Part shown: piece after piece, positions 1 through 6,521 of the stretch
Position numbering within the stretch: position 1 is the stretch's first letter
Layout of the letters: each line of letters opens with the position of its first letter
NCBI GenBank assembly: GCA_031279155.1
Contig: JAITJB010000127.1
Location: 1 to 9,606 of the forward strand
Reading direction: 5' to 3'
Length of the DNA: 9,606 nucleotides
Source: Deltaproteobacteria bacterium
GTDB taxonomy: Bacteria; Desulfobacterota; Desulfarculia; Adiutricales; Adiutricaceae
Translations under genes and position numbers: made by a program
The notes under the pieces: generated by a model
Told to the model about the DNA's origin: nothing
The model's database searches: none
Seen by the model: only the letters and a program-made list of their open reading frames with translations

Positions 1-1209
1 GAAGTAGTTATCGATGAACCAACTAAGACCCAAGAAAAGATCCTCTTAGGCTTAGCTAAAAACGCGTCTACCATGTGGCCCGGCTGGTATGTTCCTTGGG
101 ATAAGGCTTATGGCGAAGACGGGCTTTCTCTTTGGCCGCTATACCCATCGGCTGCGCCATCTGAGATCCGAGGGGTTGATCGGTATTGGTTAAGACGGGC
201 CACCGCCTCAATCGGTCAAAACCTTATCCCTTACTTTTCCGATTTACCTGCCGACCACCAGGCCATTCAGCTCGGTTTAGCTCTTAAGTATTTTATCGAT
301 GCTATCCACGTAGCCATAGCGCCAGAGGTAGACTTTGAGCCCGGTCGATGGGTAAGATTTGACCGGCGCTTAGAGGCCATCTGGAGCCTAACAACCATAC
401 CAATAACCTTTCTTCTTTCTGAGAGTTTAAGTCGCCATAGTCAGTTTGAGGAAGCGCTCTACCGCTTTCAGCGCTATGAACCAGGTACTAGTTATTCTGA
501 CCAAGCTGGCCTATTTGGCCAGCTTGGTCAGCGTGAGCCAACTGGCCAAGTTGGCCAAGCTGAGCAAATTGGCCCTGCGGGCCAGCTTGAGCAGATTAAG
601 CATGCTGGCCAAAGAGACCAACCTGAGAAAATTGTTCCTACGGGTCAAGGTGGGCAAAGAGGCCAAAGTGACCAACCTAAGCAGATTGGGCAGCCTAGCC
701 AACCTGAGCAAATTGTTCCTTCGGGCCAAGCTGGGCAAACAGCCCCAACTGAACGCCATGACGAATCGATTGAGGTTAGCCCTGAACAAATATCCCCGGT
801 AAAGGCTGGCGATGATTCTTTCGAGCTTACTTCCAAAGTGAGCGGCCTCCCTCACCCTCAAAGCCCGCCGGAGATAAGCTTAAATGACGCCATGAAGAAG
901 GACAAGAGGTTTGAGGGGATGTTTTTACTCAACCACCCCCTTACGAGTTTTGGACACACCATGGTCGTGGATTTATATTGGCCGGGCGGCGACTTGGTGG
1001 TCGAGGTCGATGGCTTTAAATACCACTGCAATCAAAAGGCTTTTCAAAACGATCGCCACCGCGACTATCTCCACGTAATATCCGGTCGAACGGTTTTGCG
1101 CCTGACGGCTAAAGAGGTAATGGATGACGAGGGGATCTCCTTAGAGAAGATCTGGCAGGTCGTAACCTTCTTAGCCAAAAGGCAGGGGATTAGCCTTAGG
1201 GGTGAGTAA
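1..1209 (+). CDS. DUF559/Vsr-like PD-(D/E)XK nuclease-domain protein, 5' end outside window
   Basis: The frame is open from base 1, and the ATG at 73 has no ribosome binding site, so the gene almost certainly begins before the window; 402 codons are visible. Three parts can be seen. Codons 1-163 form an aromatic-rich helical region (WPGWYVPWDKAYG near codon 26) that I do not recognise. Codons 164-275 form a Gln/Gly-rich repetitive linker. Codons 294-397 form a domain with the DUF559 pattern: Asp at 970-972, then LVVEVDG (Glu at 1003-1005, Asp at 1009-1011), YH, DRHRDY and VLRLTAKEV. This is the PD-(D/E)XK layout of Vsr/MTES_1575-like nucleases, so a DNA-cutting role is likely. It stops with TAA, 114 bp before the next co-directional gene. 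The winged-helix and HerA neighbours suggest a defence or DNA-processing complex. The nuclease assignment is fairly sure; the role is inferred. Confidence 0.8.
   Translation, partial: EVVIDEPTKTQEKILLGLAKNASTMWPGWYVPWDKAYGEDGLSLWPLYPSAAPSEIRGVDRYWLRRATASIGQNLIPYFSDLPADHQAIQLGLALKYFIDAIHVAIAPEVDFEPGRWVRFDRRLEAIWSLTTIPITFLLSESLSRHSQFEEALYRFQRYEPGTSYSDQAGLFGQLGQREPTGQVGQAEQIGPAGQLEQIKHAGQRDQPEKIVPTGQGGQRGQSDQPKQIGQPSQPEQIVPSGQAGQTAPTERHDESIEVSPEQISPVKAGDDSFELTSKVSGLPHPQSPPEISLNDAMKKDKRFEGMFLLNHPLTSFGHTMVVDLYWPGGDLVVEVDGFKYHCNQKAFQNDRHRDYLHVISGRTVLRLTAKEVMDDEGISLEKIWQVVTFLAKRQGISLRGE
490..830 (+). repeat. Gln/Gly-rich degenerate tandem-repeat linker inside the nuclease gene
   Basis: Short units coding GQ(L/V/A)GQ and QPE(K/Q)IVP(T/S)GQ recur. 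The clearest copies start at 619 and 700, 81 bp (27 codons) apart, and share CAACCTGAG then AAATTGTTCCT and a GGTCAAG/GGCCAAG block. The encoded segment has almost no hydrophobic core, so it is probably a flexible tether between the N-terminal region and the nuclease domain. The repetition keeps other frames free of stops over the same interval; I treat those open frames as by-products. Confidence 0.75.
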
Positions 1210-1323
1210 GCCCATTACGACTAAGGCGTCAAAAGATAGCTGAGGCCCCAAAAGATAAGGCTTGGCCCTCTAAGCTCTTCGCATGCCTTGCCATGATATT
1301 TCTGAAAGTGTAGGATATTATTT
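1210..1323 (+). other. Intergenic gap between nuclease and winged-helix genes
   Basis: This 114-bp spacer holds a small direct repeat, CAAAAGATA at 1230-1238 and 1249-1257 (19-bp period, each copy followed by a GGCCC-like run). An AGGA ribosome binding site lies at 1312-1315, 8 nt before the ATG at 1324. A TTGCCA (1288-1293) and a TAGGAT (1311-1316) 17 nt apart resemble a promoter, but its transcript would start at the start codon, so I give it little weight. No terminator is visible, so read-through from the upstream gene is plausible. Confidence 0.4.
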
Positions 1324-2058
1324 ATGGATAATAAGATTTCACCCATTGACTACATTAAGCTTTGGAACCTATTAGCCGCTGGCCGCGAAGAATGGGCCAG
1401 TCTCTTGGTTCCTGAGTGGAGATCAGAAGATAGGAAAACCGCGCTTAAATTGGGTTTGATTACCGCTGACAAAGAAAAACCAAAAGAGGACGATCTTTTA
1501 CGGCTCAGAAAGAAAAGTAAAGCCAAACAAGTTAAGGAGACGACTAGAGTTAACCCGCAAATCAAACTTAAGTTAACCGACGAAGGCTTAGCTTATTTGG
1601 GCGATCACTTAGACGCGCCCTTACCTAAGACCTCCAAGGCTTTCTTACCGGTCCTGGAGTTTATTTTGGGTAGGTTGGCCGCCAAGGGACCGGGCCGCGA
1701 GGTTTTGGCTTCTCTTCTAGGCCGCGTTCCAAGGCAGAGGCCAGAACCGCGACCAAAGCCCATTTTGAAACCTACGTCACCTGTCGAGCCCTTAACGCCT
1801 GAGATCGTCCTGGCCCGCATTCGCGCTCTTCCCCGCGCTAGCTTTATGAGCGCTGGCGGCTTAAGGCTTTGCGAGCTCAGAAAAGCCCTACCCAACTACC
1901 CTAGAAATGAGCTCGATAAGACCCTTTTGGCTATGCAGAGTGATGGTAAGATTGTTATCTACCGCTTTGACTCTCCGGCTATGATCAGGAAAGAAGATGA
2001 AGAGGCGGCCATGTATATTGCTGGCCTGGTCAGACACTACATTTATGTAACTTGCTAA
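1324..2058 (+). CDS. Winged-helix-like DNA-binding protein associated with HerA-type ATPase
   Basis: This 244-residue soluble protein has no signal peptide or membrane segment. The N-terminal part (about 1-100) looks like a helix-turn-helix module: charged helices end in a hairpin-like IKLKLTDEGLAYLGDHL, typical of winged-helix 'T-(D/E)-x-G' endings. A basic, proline-rich stretch (about 134-160) acts as linker. The C-terminal part (about 172-240) contains LRLCELRKALPNYPRNELDKTLLAMQ then DGKIVIYR, which reads as a second winged helix with its beta wing. The start is supported by AGGA 8 nt upstream. The stop lies 26 nt before the ATPase start, so the two are probably co-transcribed and the protein may be the DNA-recognition or regulatory partner of that ATPase. 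I do not recognise a named family; the fold call comes from pattern only. Confidence 0.6.
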   Translation: MDNKISPIDYIKLWNLLAAGREEWASLLVPEWRSEDRKTALKLGLITADKEKPKEDDLLRLRKKSKAKQVKETTRVNPQIKLKLTDEGLAYLGDHLDAPLPKTSKAFLPVLEFILGRLAAKGPGREVLASLLGRVPRQRPEPRPKPILKPTSPVEPLTPEIVLARIRALPRASFMSAGGLRLCELRKALPNYPRNELDKTLLAMQSDGKIVIYRFDSPAMIRKEDEEAAMYIAGLVRHYIYVTC

Positions 2059-2084
2059 AATCCGTCTCTTTTTGGGAGGATAGA

Positions 2085-4430
2085 ATGGATAATGAGTTTT
2101 TAAAATTGGCGCTCGATGCCTTTAGGAATTCTGATTTCAGTAATGTCAGGCCTACTGACTCGGTCTGGCATCCTCCTGTATGGGACGTTGAGGAAATCAA
2201 TCAAGAGGCCCGTAGGGTTATTGACAATCACGTGCTCATTGAGGCCAATAAAGCCCGCCAGCCCTTTGATATAAATAGAGCTAAGGATAAACACTTAGGT
2301 CTGCCGCTTGTAGGACCGGCTGGAGCCGGTAAGACTCACATCTTATCGTACGTAAACAAGCGGACCATGGCTGAGAAAGGTTACTTTGTATCCGTCAATG
2401 TCGAGACTCTGACCGATTTTTGGCAGACCTTAGGCAGTAGTTATCTCTCAGCCTTTGAGAAACCAGGGTTTGATTCTCGTCCGCAAAAGGTCATCGTGGC
2501 CGAAAAGATTATCAGGGCAGCCGGACTAATGGAGCCTCAAGATGTCGAGGCTTTTTTTGAGAAAGCTGACCAAAGAGCCATCTTAGATCTGGCTTTTAAG
2601 GTCAGCCAGGCCCTTTTCCAGAAAAAAATTACCCGTGGTCAGCAGCCCATTGTCAATGATTTGATCAAGGTCCTCTTTTACTTAAATGCCAACGATTCCG
2701 TTATGTACAATAACGCCATGTTGTGGCTCCAAGGTGAGATGCGCGATGATGAGGATTTTAAAGCCTTGGAATTAAAAACCCTTTACAAAGACAAAGCTGA
2801 GATTTTAAAAGCTCTCAACTGGTTGATGTCATTGGGCCAAAGCTTTACTGTCACCGCCTTCGATCAGCTTGATAATATCCTCTCACCCCATGTGTTGGGT
2901 CTTCCCGAGTCTCAAATTTTTAATTCCGAGAAGCTTAAGCTCGAGTATGACGAAGCTAAGAGGATCTTAGTTGATCTGAGCCGGAACCTAGAAATTTGGA
3001 TCAATAGCGCTGTCTCAACTTTGTCTGTCTTGGCCGCGTTAGCCGATGGTTGGGAGAAAATGAGCTACCACGGCACGAAGACCTCCACGGATCGCTTCAA
3101 TAGTCAAACTTTTTTACACCCCGGAATATCCGGTGAAATCGGTCGGCTTTTGGTTGAGCGAAGGCTCCAAGAGGTTTACAAGAACGTCCCCATTAGTCCG
3201 CCTTACCCGAGCTTTCCGTTTCCCTCTAAAGGGTTTGACGGGATTGTCGGATATACTCCTCGAGACGTCCTGAAAATGGTTGAGCTATTTATCAGTAAAT
3301 GTCTTGAGAAAGGCCAACTCTATGAATGCCCTCTTTCTGAAATGAAATTGTCTGAAAAACAAGGAGCATCAGGGCCAGGGCCAGAGCCTGAGCCAGAGCC
3401 GGAGCCGATGCCTGAGGAAATCAAAAAGATCGACTCGCGCTTCCGTACTCTGGCTGCGGAAACCTGGCAAGTATCCAACGATGAATTTGGTCTCTATCTC
3501 TTAGCCTTAGGTGAAGCCCTCGTTAGAGGTTTTGGCCGACCCGACCATTTAGACTTAGGTGAGGATACCGCTCCAGCTAACCGCAAAGAGGACAACAATA
3601 CCATCATCTTAAGATACGCCTCCGATCCGCTTGCCCCACCAGATCGCATCTTAAGAATGGCTTTCATTGACGCAGAGAAATACCAAACCTTTCAAGCTAA
3701 CCTCAAGTGGGCCGTGAGCCAATCGGGTATTAACCCTAACTTAAGCTCCCGAAAGCTTGGCTTAATCCGCTTTAAGGATTTTCCCAAGGGTAAAGCTAGC
3801 CAGGATATGTTAGCTGATTGTCAGCAAAAGGGCGGCAAGTGGCTGAAACCCGGGCCAAAGGATCTGGCTATAATGGCCGCCTTGGTTACAGTTGAGGAAG
3901 AGTTTTCCAAAGGCGTTTTTGATGAGTGGCTCAGATACGTTCACCCCGCTATGCTTGTTGAGTTTTCAAAGCCATTTTTTGATTGGCTTATTACCGATGA
4001 CAACGCTACAGATGGCGGCTCAAATAAGCCAGGCTCAAGTGGCCGCAACGGTGGTCATGACTCTCAAGAGAGCGGCTCCAAAGATCGCCAATCTGAAATA
4101 ACCGCGCAAGGAATAGGTAAGCCGCCAGATGGCGGCAGTGGGGCAAAAATATCTGGCCAAGGAACAGGGAAACCGCCATATGGCGACAGTGGGGCTAAAA
4201 AACAATCTATTGAGCCCATGGTGATTGGCCGCTATCTAAATCGCAAAGACGAGCTCTTCACTTTAGAGCCCGAAAGACTTTTGAGGCATCTGGCCGTCTT
4301 TGGTTCCTCCGGCTCCGGCAAAACCGTATTGATAAAACGCCTGGTGGAGGAAGCCGCCATCTTGGGGGCCTCTTCGGTCGTAATCGATCTTTCTGGCGAC
4401 TTAAGTTGTTTAGGTCAAAGATGGCCGTAG
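2085..4430 (+). CDS. Dual-motor ATPase: N-terminal AAA-type domain plus start of HerA-like domain, ends at in-frame UAG
   Basis: I chose ATG 2085 because GGGAGGA (2074-2080) sits 4 nt upstream; the in-frame alternative at 2052 overlaps the upstream gene and lacks such a site. To the UAG the product is 781 residues. Domains in order: an AAA-type P-loop ATPase with Walker A GPAGAGKT (77-84) and Walker B-like TAFDQLDN (D260); a Pro/Glu linker (428-445); a middle alpha/beta region (about 446-635) with RFKDFPKGKASQDM and GGKWLKPGPKDL that I cannot name; a Gly/Ser linker (about 636-711) with a 17-residue tandem repeat; then a HerA/DUF87-type start with Walker A GSSGSGKT (740-747) and VVIDLSGDLS. 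The second motor is cut at codon 782, before its Walker B, so this product alone should lack a working HerA ATPase. The intact ancestral protein would be about 1118 residues. Confidence 0.75.
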   Translation: MDNEFLKLALDAFRNSDFSNVRPTDSVWHPPVWDVEEINQEARRVIDNHVLIEANKARQPFDINRAKDKHLGLPLVGPAGAGKTHILSYVNKRTMAEKGYFVSVNVETLTDFWQTLGSSYLSAFEKPGFDSRPQKVIVAEKIIRAAGLMEPQDVEAFFEKADQRAILDLAFKVSQALFQKKITRGQQPIVNDLIKVLFYLNANDSVMYNNAMLWLQGEMRDDEDFKALELKTLYKDKAEILKALNWLMSLGQSFTVTAFDQLDNILSPHVLGLPESQIFNSEKLKLEYDEAKRILVDLSRNLEIWINSAVSTLSVLAALADGWEKMSYHGTKTSTDRFNSQTFLHPGISGEIGRLLVERRLQEVYKNVPISPPYPSFPFPSKGFDGIVGYTPRDVLKMVELFISKCLEKGQLYECPLSEMKLSEKQGASGPGPEPEPEPEPMPEEIKKIDSRFRTLAAETWQVSNDEFGLYLLALGEALVRGFGRPDHLDLGEDTAPANRKEDNNTIILRYASDPLAPPDRILRMAFIDAEKYQTFQANLKWAVSQSGINPNLSSRKLGLIRFKDFPKGKASQDMLADCQQKGGKWLKPGPKDLAIMAALVTVEEEFSKGVFDEWLRYVHPAMLVEFSKPFFDWLITDDNATDGGSNKPGSSGRNGGHDSQESGSKDRQSEITAQGIGKPPDGGSGAKISGQGTGKPPYGDSGAKKQSIEPMVIGRYLNRKDELFTLEPERLLRHLAVFGSSGSGKTVLIKRLVEEAAILGASSVVIDLSGDLSCLGQRWP
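4107..4208 (+). repeat. Two-copy 51-bp tandem repeat in the ATPase linker
   Basis: Units at 4107-4157 and 4158-4208 encode QGIGKPPDGGSGAKISG and QGTGKPPYGDSGAKKQS, an imperfect 17-residue duplication. It lies in a Gly/Ser/Asn-rich linker that separates the middle region from the HerA-like motor. Such linkers often vary in length by slippage or unequal exchange. Confidence 0.7.
4428..4430 (+). other. In-frame UAG splitting the HerA-like ATPase gene
   Basis: The codon lies in ...GQRWP-stop-PPQGWLPGD. The same frame is open on both sides (2085-5438) with family-like protein sequence directly after the stop, so this is one nonsense codon and not a frameshift. A single change from CAG (Gln) or GAG (Glu) would create it. 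It could be a recent inactivating mutation, a sequence error, or a recoded amber. The nikL-like gene on the other strand ends with UAG as a real stop, so UAG is not generally reassigned here. Confidence 0.85.
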
Positions 4431-5441
4431 CCGCCACAAGGATGGCTCCCTGGCGACCATTTAAAAGCTGAAAAGTATTTTGATTCTATAGAGACCGTTG
4501 TCTGGACGCCAGGCATAACTAGCGGCAATCCTCTTGACTTGGCCCCAATCCCGGATCTGACTTTATCAAAAGATGATCCCGATCTTTTTAAGTTCCAGAA
4601 GAGTTCGGCTAGGGCAAGTCTCATGGACATCTTAAAGGTGAGATCTACAGATACAAGAGTTGAAGCCATCTTATCCTGGGCTTTAGATAAACTGGCCGCA
4701 TCCAACGACCGCAGGCTAACGATTCTTTCTGAGATACTCTTAGATTTGCCCAATTATGAAAACGGGGAAGAGATCTTCGACGGGGCTAACGCGATGGCCG
4801 AGAAATTAGGCGCCAAACTAAAAGCCGCCATAATAACCGACGAAAATCTAAAAAAAGATAATCACACCGATATCTCGAGTCTATTTAAGCCAAAAAGAAA
4901 AAAAGCAAGAATAAGCGTCATTTACGCCAAGGAGTTGGGTTCGACGACGGAGCAGGAAATCTTCATTGGTAACCTGATTATGGAGATTTTCAGTTGGCTT
5001 TCAAGAAATCCTGGTCCGGGCGGTTTAGCTGGCCTGTTGGTCATTGACGAGGCCAAGGATTTAGCCCCGTCTAGAGAATCTACCTCCGCTAAAGCTCCCA
5101 TTGTTAGGTATGCCAGTCAGGCCCGCAAGTACGGCTATGGTCTGATAATAGCGTCCCAGATGTTTAAAAGTATAGATCACAACATTGTGGGCAACTGCGA
5201 TTCCCTCTTTGTGGGCCGCCAGGGCTCCGGGTCTGCAGCTACGGCAGCTGAAGAAATGCTTGGGATCAAAAATAAAATAGCTAATCTGGAACCGACCAAT
5301 TACGCCGTCAAGGTCAACTCGGTGGTGCCCAATAAGGTCAACTGGATGAAGTCAGCCATGTGCTTGAGCCATCACCCAAGCAAAGCTCCCGATCGCGACA
5401 AGATCCTAGAGATGGCCTATAAGTCAAGGGAGTTTGTTTAG
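4431..5441 (+). CDS. C-terminal half of HerA/DUF87-like ATPase, downstream of in-frame UAG
   Basis: This segment continues the upstream ATPase in the same frame. Directly after the UAG come PPQGWLPGD, AEKYFDSIETVVWTPG and SGNPLDLAPIPDL, the usual post-Walker A region of HerA-like proteins. Further on are LLVIDEAKDLAP (Walker B Asp/Glu, residues 988-989 counting from ATG 2085) and ARKYGYGLIIASQ (ASQ at 1023-1025), then CDSLFVGRQGSGSA. This is the motor core of a hexameric DNA translocase. If translated separately it would need a restart, such as TTG 4539 or ATG 4623; neither has a convincing ribosome binding site. It ends with TAG at 5439-5441, followed one codon later by TAA. Without readthrough the segment lacks its Walker A, so it should not hydrolyse ATP by itself. 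Confidence 0.75.
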   Translation, partial: PPQGWLPGDHLKAEKYFDSIETVVWTPGITSGNPLDLAPIPDLTLSKDDPDLFKFQKSSARASLMDILKVRSTDTRVEAILSWALDKLAASNDRRLTILSEILLDLPNYENGEEIFDGANAMAEKLGAKLKAAIITDENLKKDNHTDISSLFKPKRKKARISVIYAKELGSTTEQEIFIGNLIMEIFSWLSRNPGPGGLAGLLVIDEAKDLAPSRESTSAKAPIVRYASQARKYGYGLIIASQMFKSIDHNIVGNCDSLFVGRQGSGSAATAAEEMLGIKNKIANLEPTNYAVKVNSVVPNKVNWMKSAMCLSHHPSKAPDRDKILEMAYKSREFV

Positions 5442-5529
5442 GTGTAACCACTCATGAGGGGGTTAAATGGCGCTTCGTCACCCCTCTCTCTATGTCTTGG
5501 CAATAGGGTCAAGGGGCAGAAAATCAAAA

Positions 5530-5616
5530 AGCTATTGTGCACCCACCAGAAGCAGAATTTCGCTGTGCTTCGCCTCTGGTGGGTTCCCTGTAGTTGTCCC
5601 AATTTCTTCAATAGCT
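5530..5616. repeat. 87-bp imperfect inverted repeat
   Basis: The ends AGCTATTG (5530-5537) and CAATAGCT (5609-5616) are exact complements. Inside them CCCACCAGA (5542-5550) pairs with TCTGGTGGG (5575-5583), and GAAGCA with TGCTTC can form an alternative inner stem. Nested arms of this kind fit a small structured RNA, an old terminator, or a MITE/REP-like element. No further copy was noticed in the window. Confidence 0.55.
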
Positions 5617-5655
5617 ACGTTTAGGTTAACCTTTCCATTTTTTTCTCTGTCTATC

Positions 5656-5697
5656 TTAAAAAAAAGCCCCGCAGCTGCCAGGTAACTGCGGGGCTTT
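5656..5697 (-). terminator. Rho-independent terminator of the metal-transport operon
   Basis: The 12-bp perfect stem AAAGCCCCGCAG (5663-5674) / CTGCGGGGCTTT (5686-5697) has an 11-nt loop. On the minus strand it is followed by an uninterrupted T run (A8 at 5658-5665 on the plus strand). It lies about 120 nt past the cbiM stop. On the plus strand it is only weakly T-flanked, so it may also slow transcription from the ATPase side. Confidence 0.85.
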
Positions 5698-5810
5698 GGC
5701 CGTCTCCCCGAATTGACGATCTCTAAGGCCGGCTCTGATCGAACAGGGGGAGTTATCAGGCGACTCTAGGGTCATGGCTCCTAGAGATCGACAAGGGGCG
5801 CATTAATTGA

Positions 5811-5826
5811 GCCTGACCGGTCAGGC
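5811..5826. repeat. 16-bp perfect palindrome over the cbiM stop codon
   Basis: GCCTGACCGGTCAGGC is fully self-complementary and includes the cbiM TGA (5821-5823). It has no spacer, so it fits a dimeric-protein binding site or a restriction-type site better than an RNA hairpin; the function is unknown. Confidence 0.5.
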
Positions 5827-6468
5827 CGAGACACCCTCCAGGGCGCCGTCGCTTGACCCCTTGGCCGCCCTAGGATCGAGGATCTCAGGGCGAACTTTTT
5901 TGAGAAATTTAATGCAGAACATGACCACAATCGACTCGATGATCATGACCGGAAAGTTACCAATTATGACCTGAACAGCTACCAACTTAAACTGCTCACC
6001 TGTGAGATAAAGAGATAGGGCGACTAAAACGGCTGAAAGAAATACTGGAAGCCCGCCGCCTAGAAAACCGGCCAACGGGGCTATGCCTATCATTGAGCTA
6101 TTGACCAGAGGGCGGAGGGCAATACCCACGAGAACGGCCGGGGCGGCCATGTTGAAGGTGTTTAAGCCTAAGGTGGTTAGCCCGCCAAAGTTAAACAAAA
6201 GCCCTTGTAGCAGTAAGCCCATAAAGATAATGGGAAATGACGCCCAACCCATGATGGTGCCTATCAGGCCGTTTAAGACCAGGTGGGCTGAGCTAGGTCC
6301 GACGGGAACGTGGATTAACGAGGCCACGAAAAATACGGCTGATAGGATAGAAGCCCGGGGGATGTCCTCGGAACGGAGGGATTTAAGTCCAATGGTCAGC
6401 CCAATAACGGTGAGGGCGGCCCCGCCAGCTAGAACGGGGGCTGACATTAAACCTTCGGAAATATGCAT
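5821..6468 (-). CDS. cbiM: Cobalt/nickel ECF transporter substrate-binding membrane subunit CbiM/NikM
   Basis: This 215-residue membrane protein begins MHISEG, the hallmark CbiM/NikM N-terminus in which Met1-His2 take part in metal binding. It carries VGPSSAHLVLNGLIG near residue 58, with the conserved His, and FGGLTTLGLNTFNM around 95-108. Six or seven hydrophobic helices fill the rest, followed by a short polar tail. In this family the S-component captures Ni2+ or Co2+ and works with an energising module. AAGGAAG lies just upstream of the ATG, and the gene follows the nikL-like stop by 53 nt. Length is normal for a protein without a fused CbiN. Nickel versus cobalt cannot be decided from sequence by eye; the NikK/NikL-type partners lean towards nickel. 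Family call is very sure. Confidence 0.93.
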   Translation of the reverse strand: MHISEGLMSAPVLAGGAALTVIGLTIGLKSLRSEDIPRASILSAVFFVASLIHVPVGPSSAHLVLNGLIGTIMGWASFPIIFMGLLLQGLLFNFGGLTTLGLNTFNMAAPAVLVGIALRPLVNSSMIGIAPLAGFLGGGLPVFLSAVLVALSLYLTGEQFKLVAVQVIIGNFPVMIIESIVVMFCIKFLKKVRPEILDPRAAKGSSDGALEGVSA

Positions 6469-6521
6469 TTTTTCTTCCTTATCAGCCTAATGGCAAATAA
6501 AAAGATGGTTAAAAGTAACGG

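Larger units (their letters stand above)
5442..5820. other. Convergent intergenic region between ATPase gene and cbiM
   Basis: I see no convincing gene here; a 72-codon open frame at 5467-5685 lacks coding character and runs through the inverted repeat and terminator. The region holds a small GC-rich hairpin after the ATPase stop (GAGGGG 5456-5461 with CCCCTC 5481-5486, no T tract), an imperfect inverted repeat (5530-5616), the minus-strand operon terminator (5656-5697), a 7-bp stem CTCTAGG/CCTAGAG (5764-5787) and a palindrome at the cbiM stop. Confidence 0.5.

Noticed and set aside
446..861. Open frames on both strands across the GQ-repeat region.
   Set aside because: They arise from the repeated sequence, lack ribosome binding sites, and overlap a frame with clear domain homology.
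2052..2084. Earlier ATG for the ATPase at 2052.
   Set aside because: It overlaps the upstream gene's end and lacks a ribosome binding site, while 2085 has GGGAGGA just upstream.
5467..5685. 72-codon plus-strand open frame after the ATPase gene.
   Set aside because: No recognisable protein pattern; it crosses an inverted repeat and ends inside the operon terminator.
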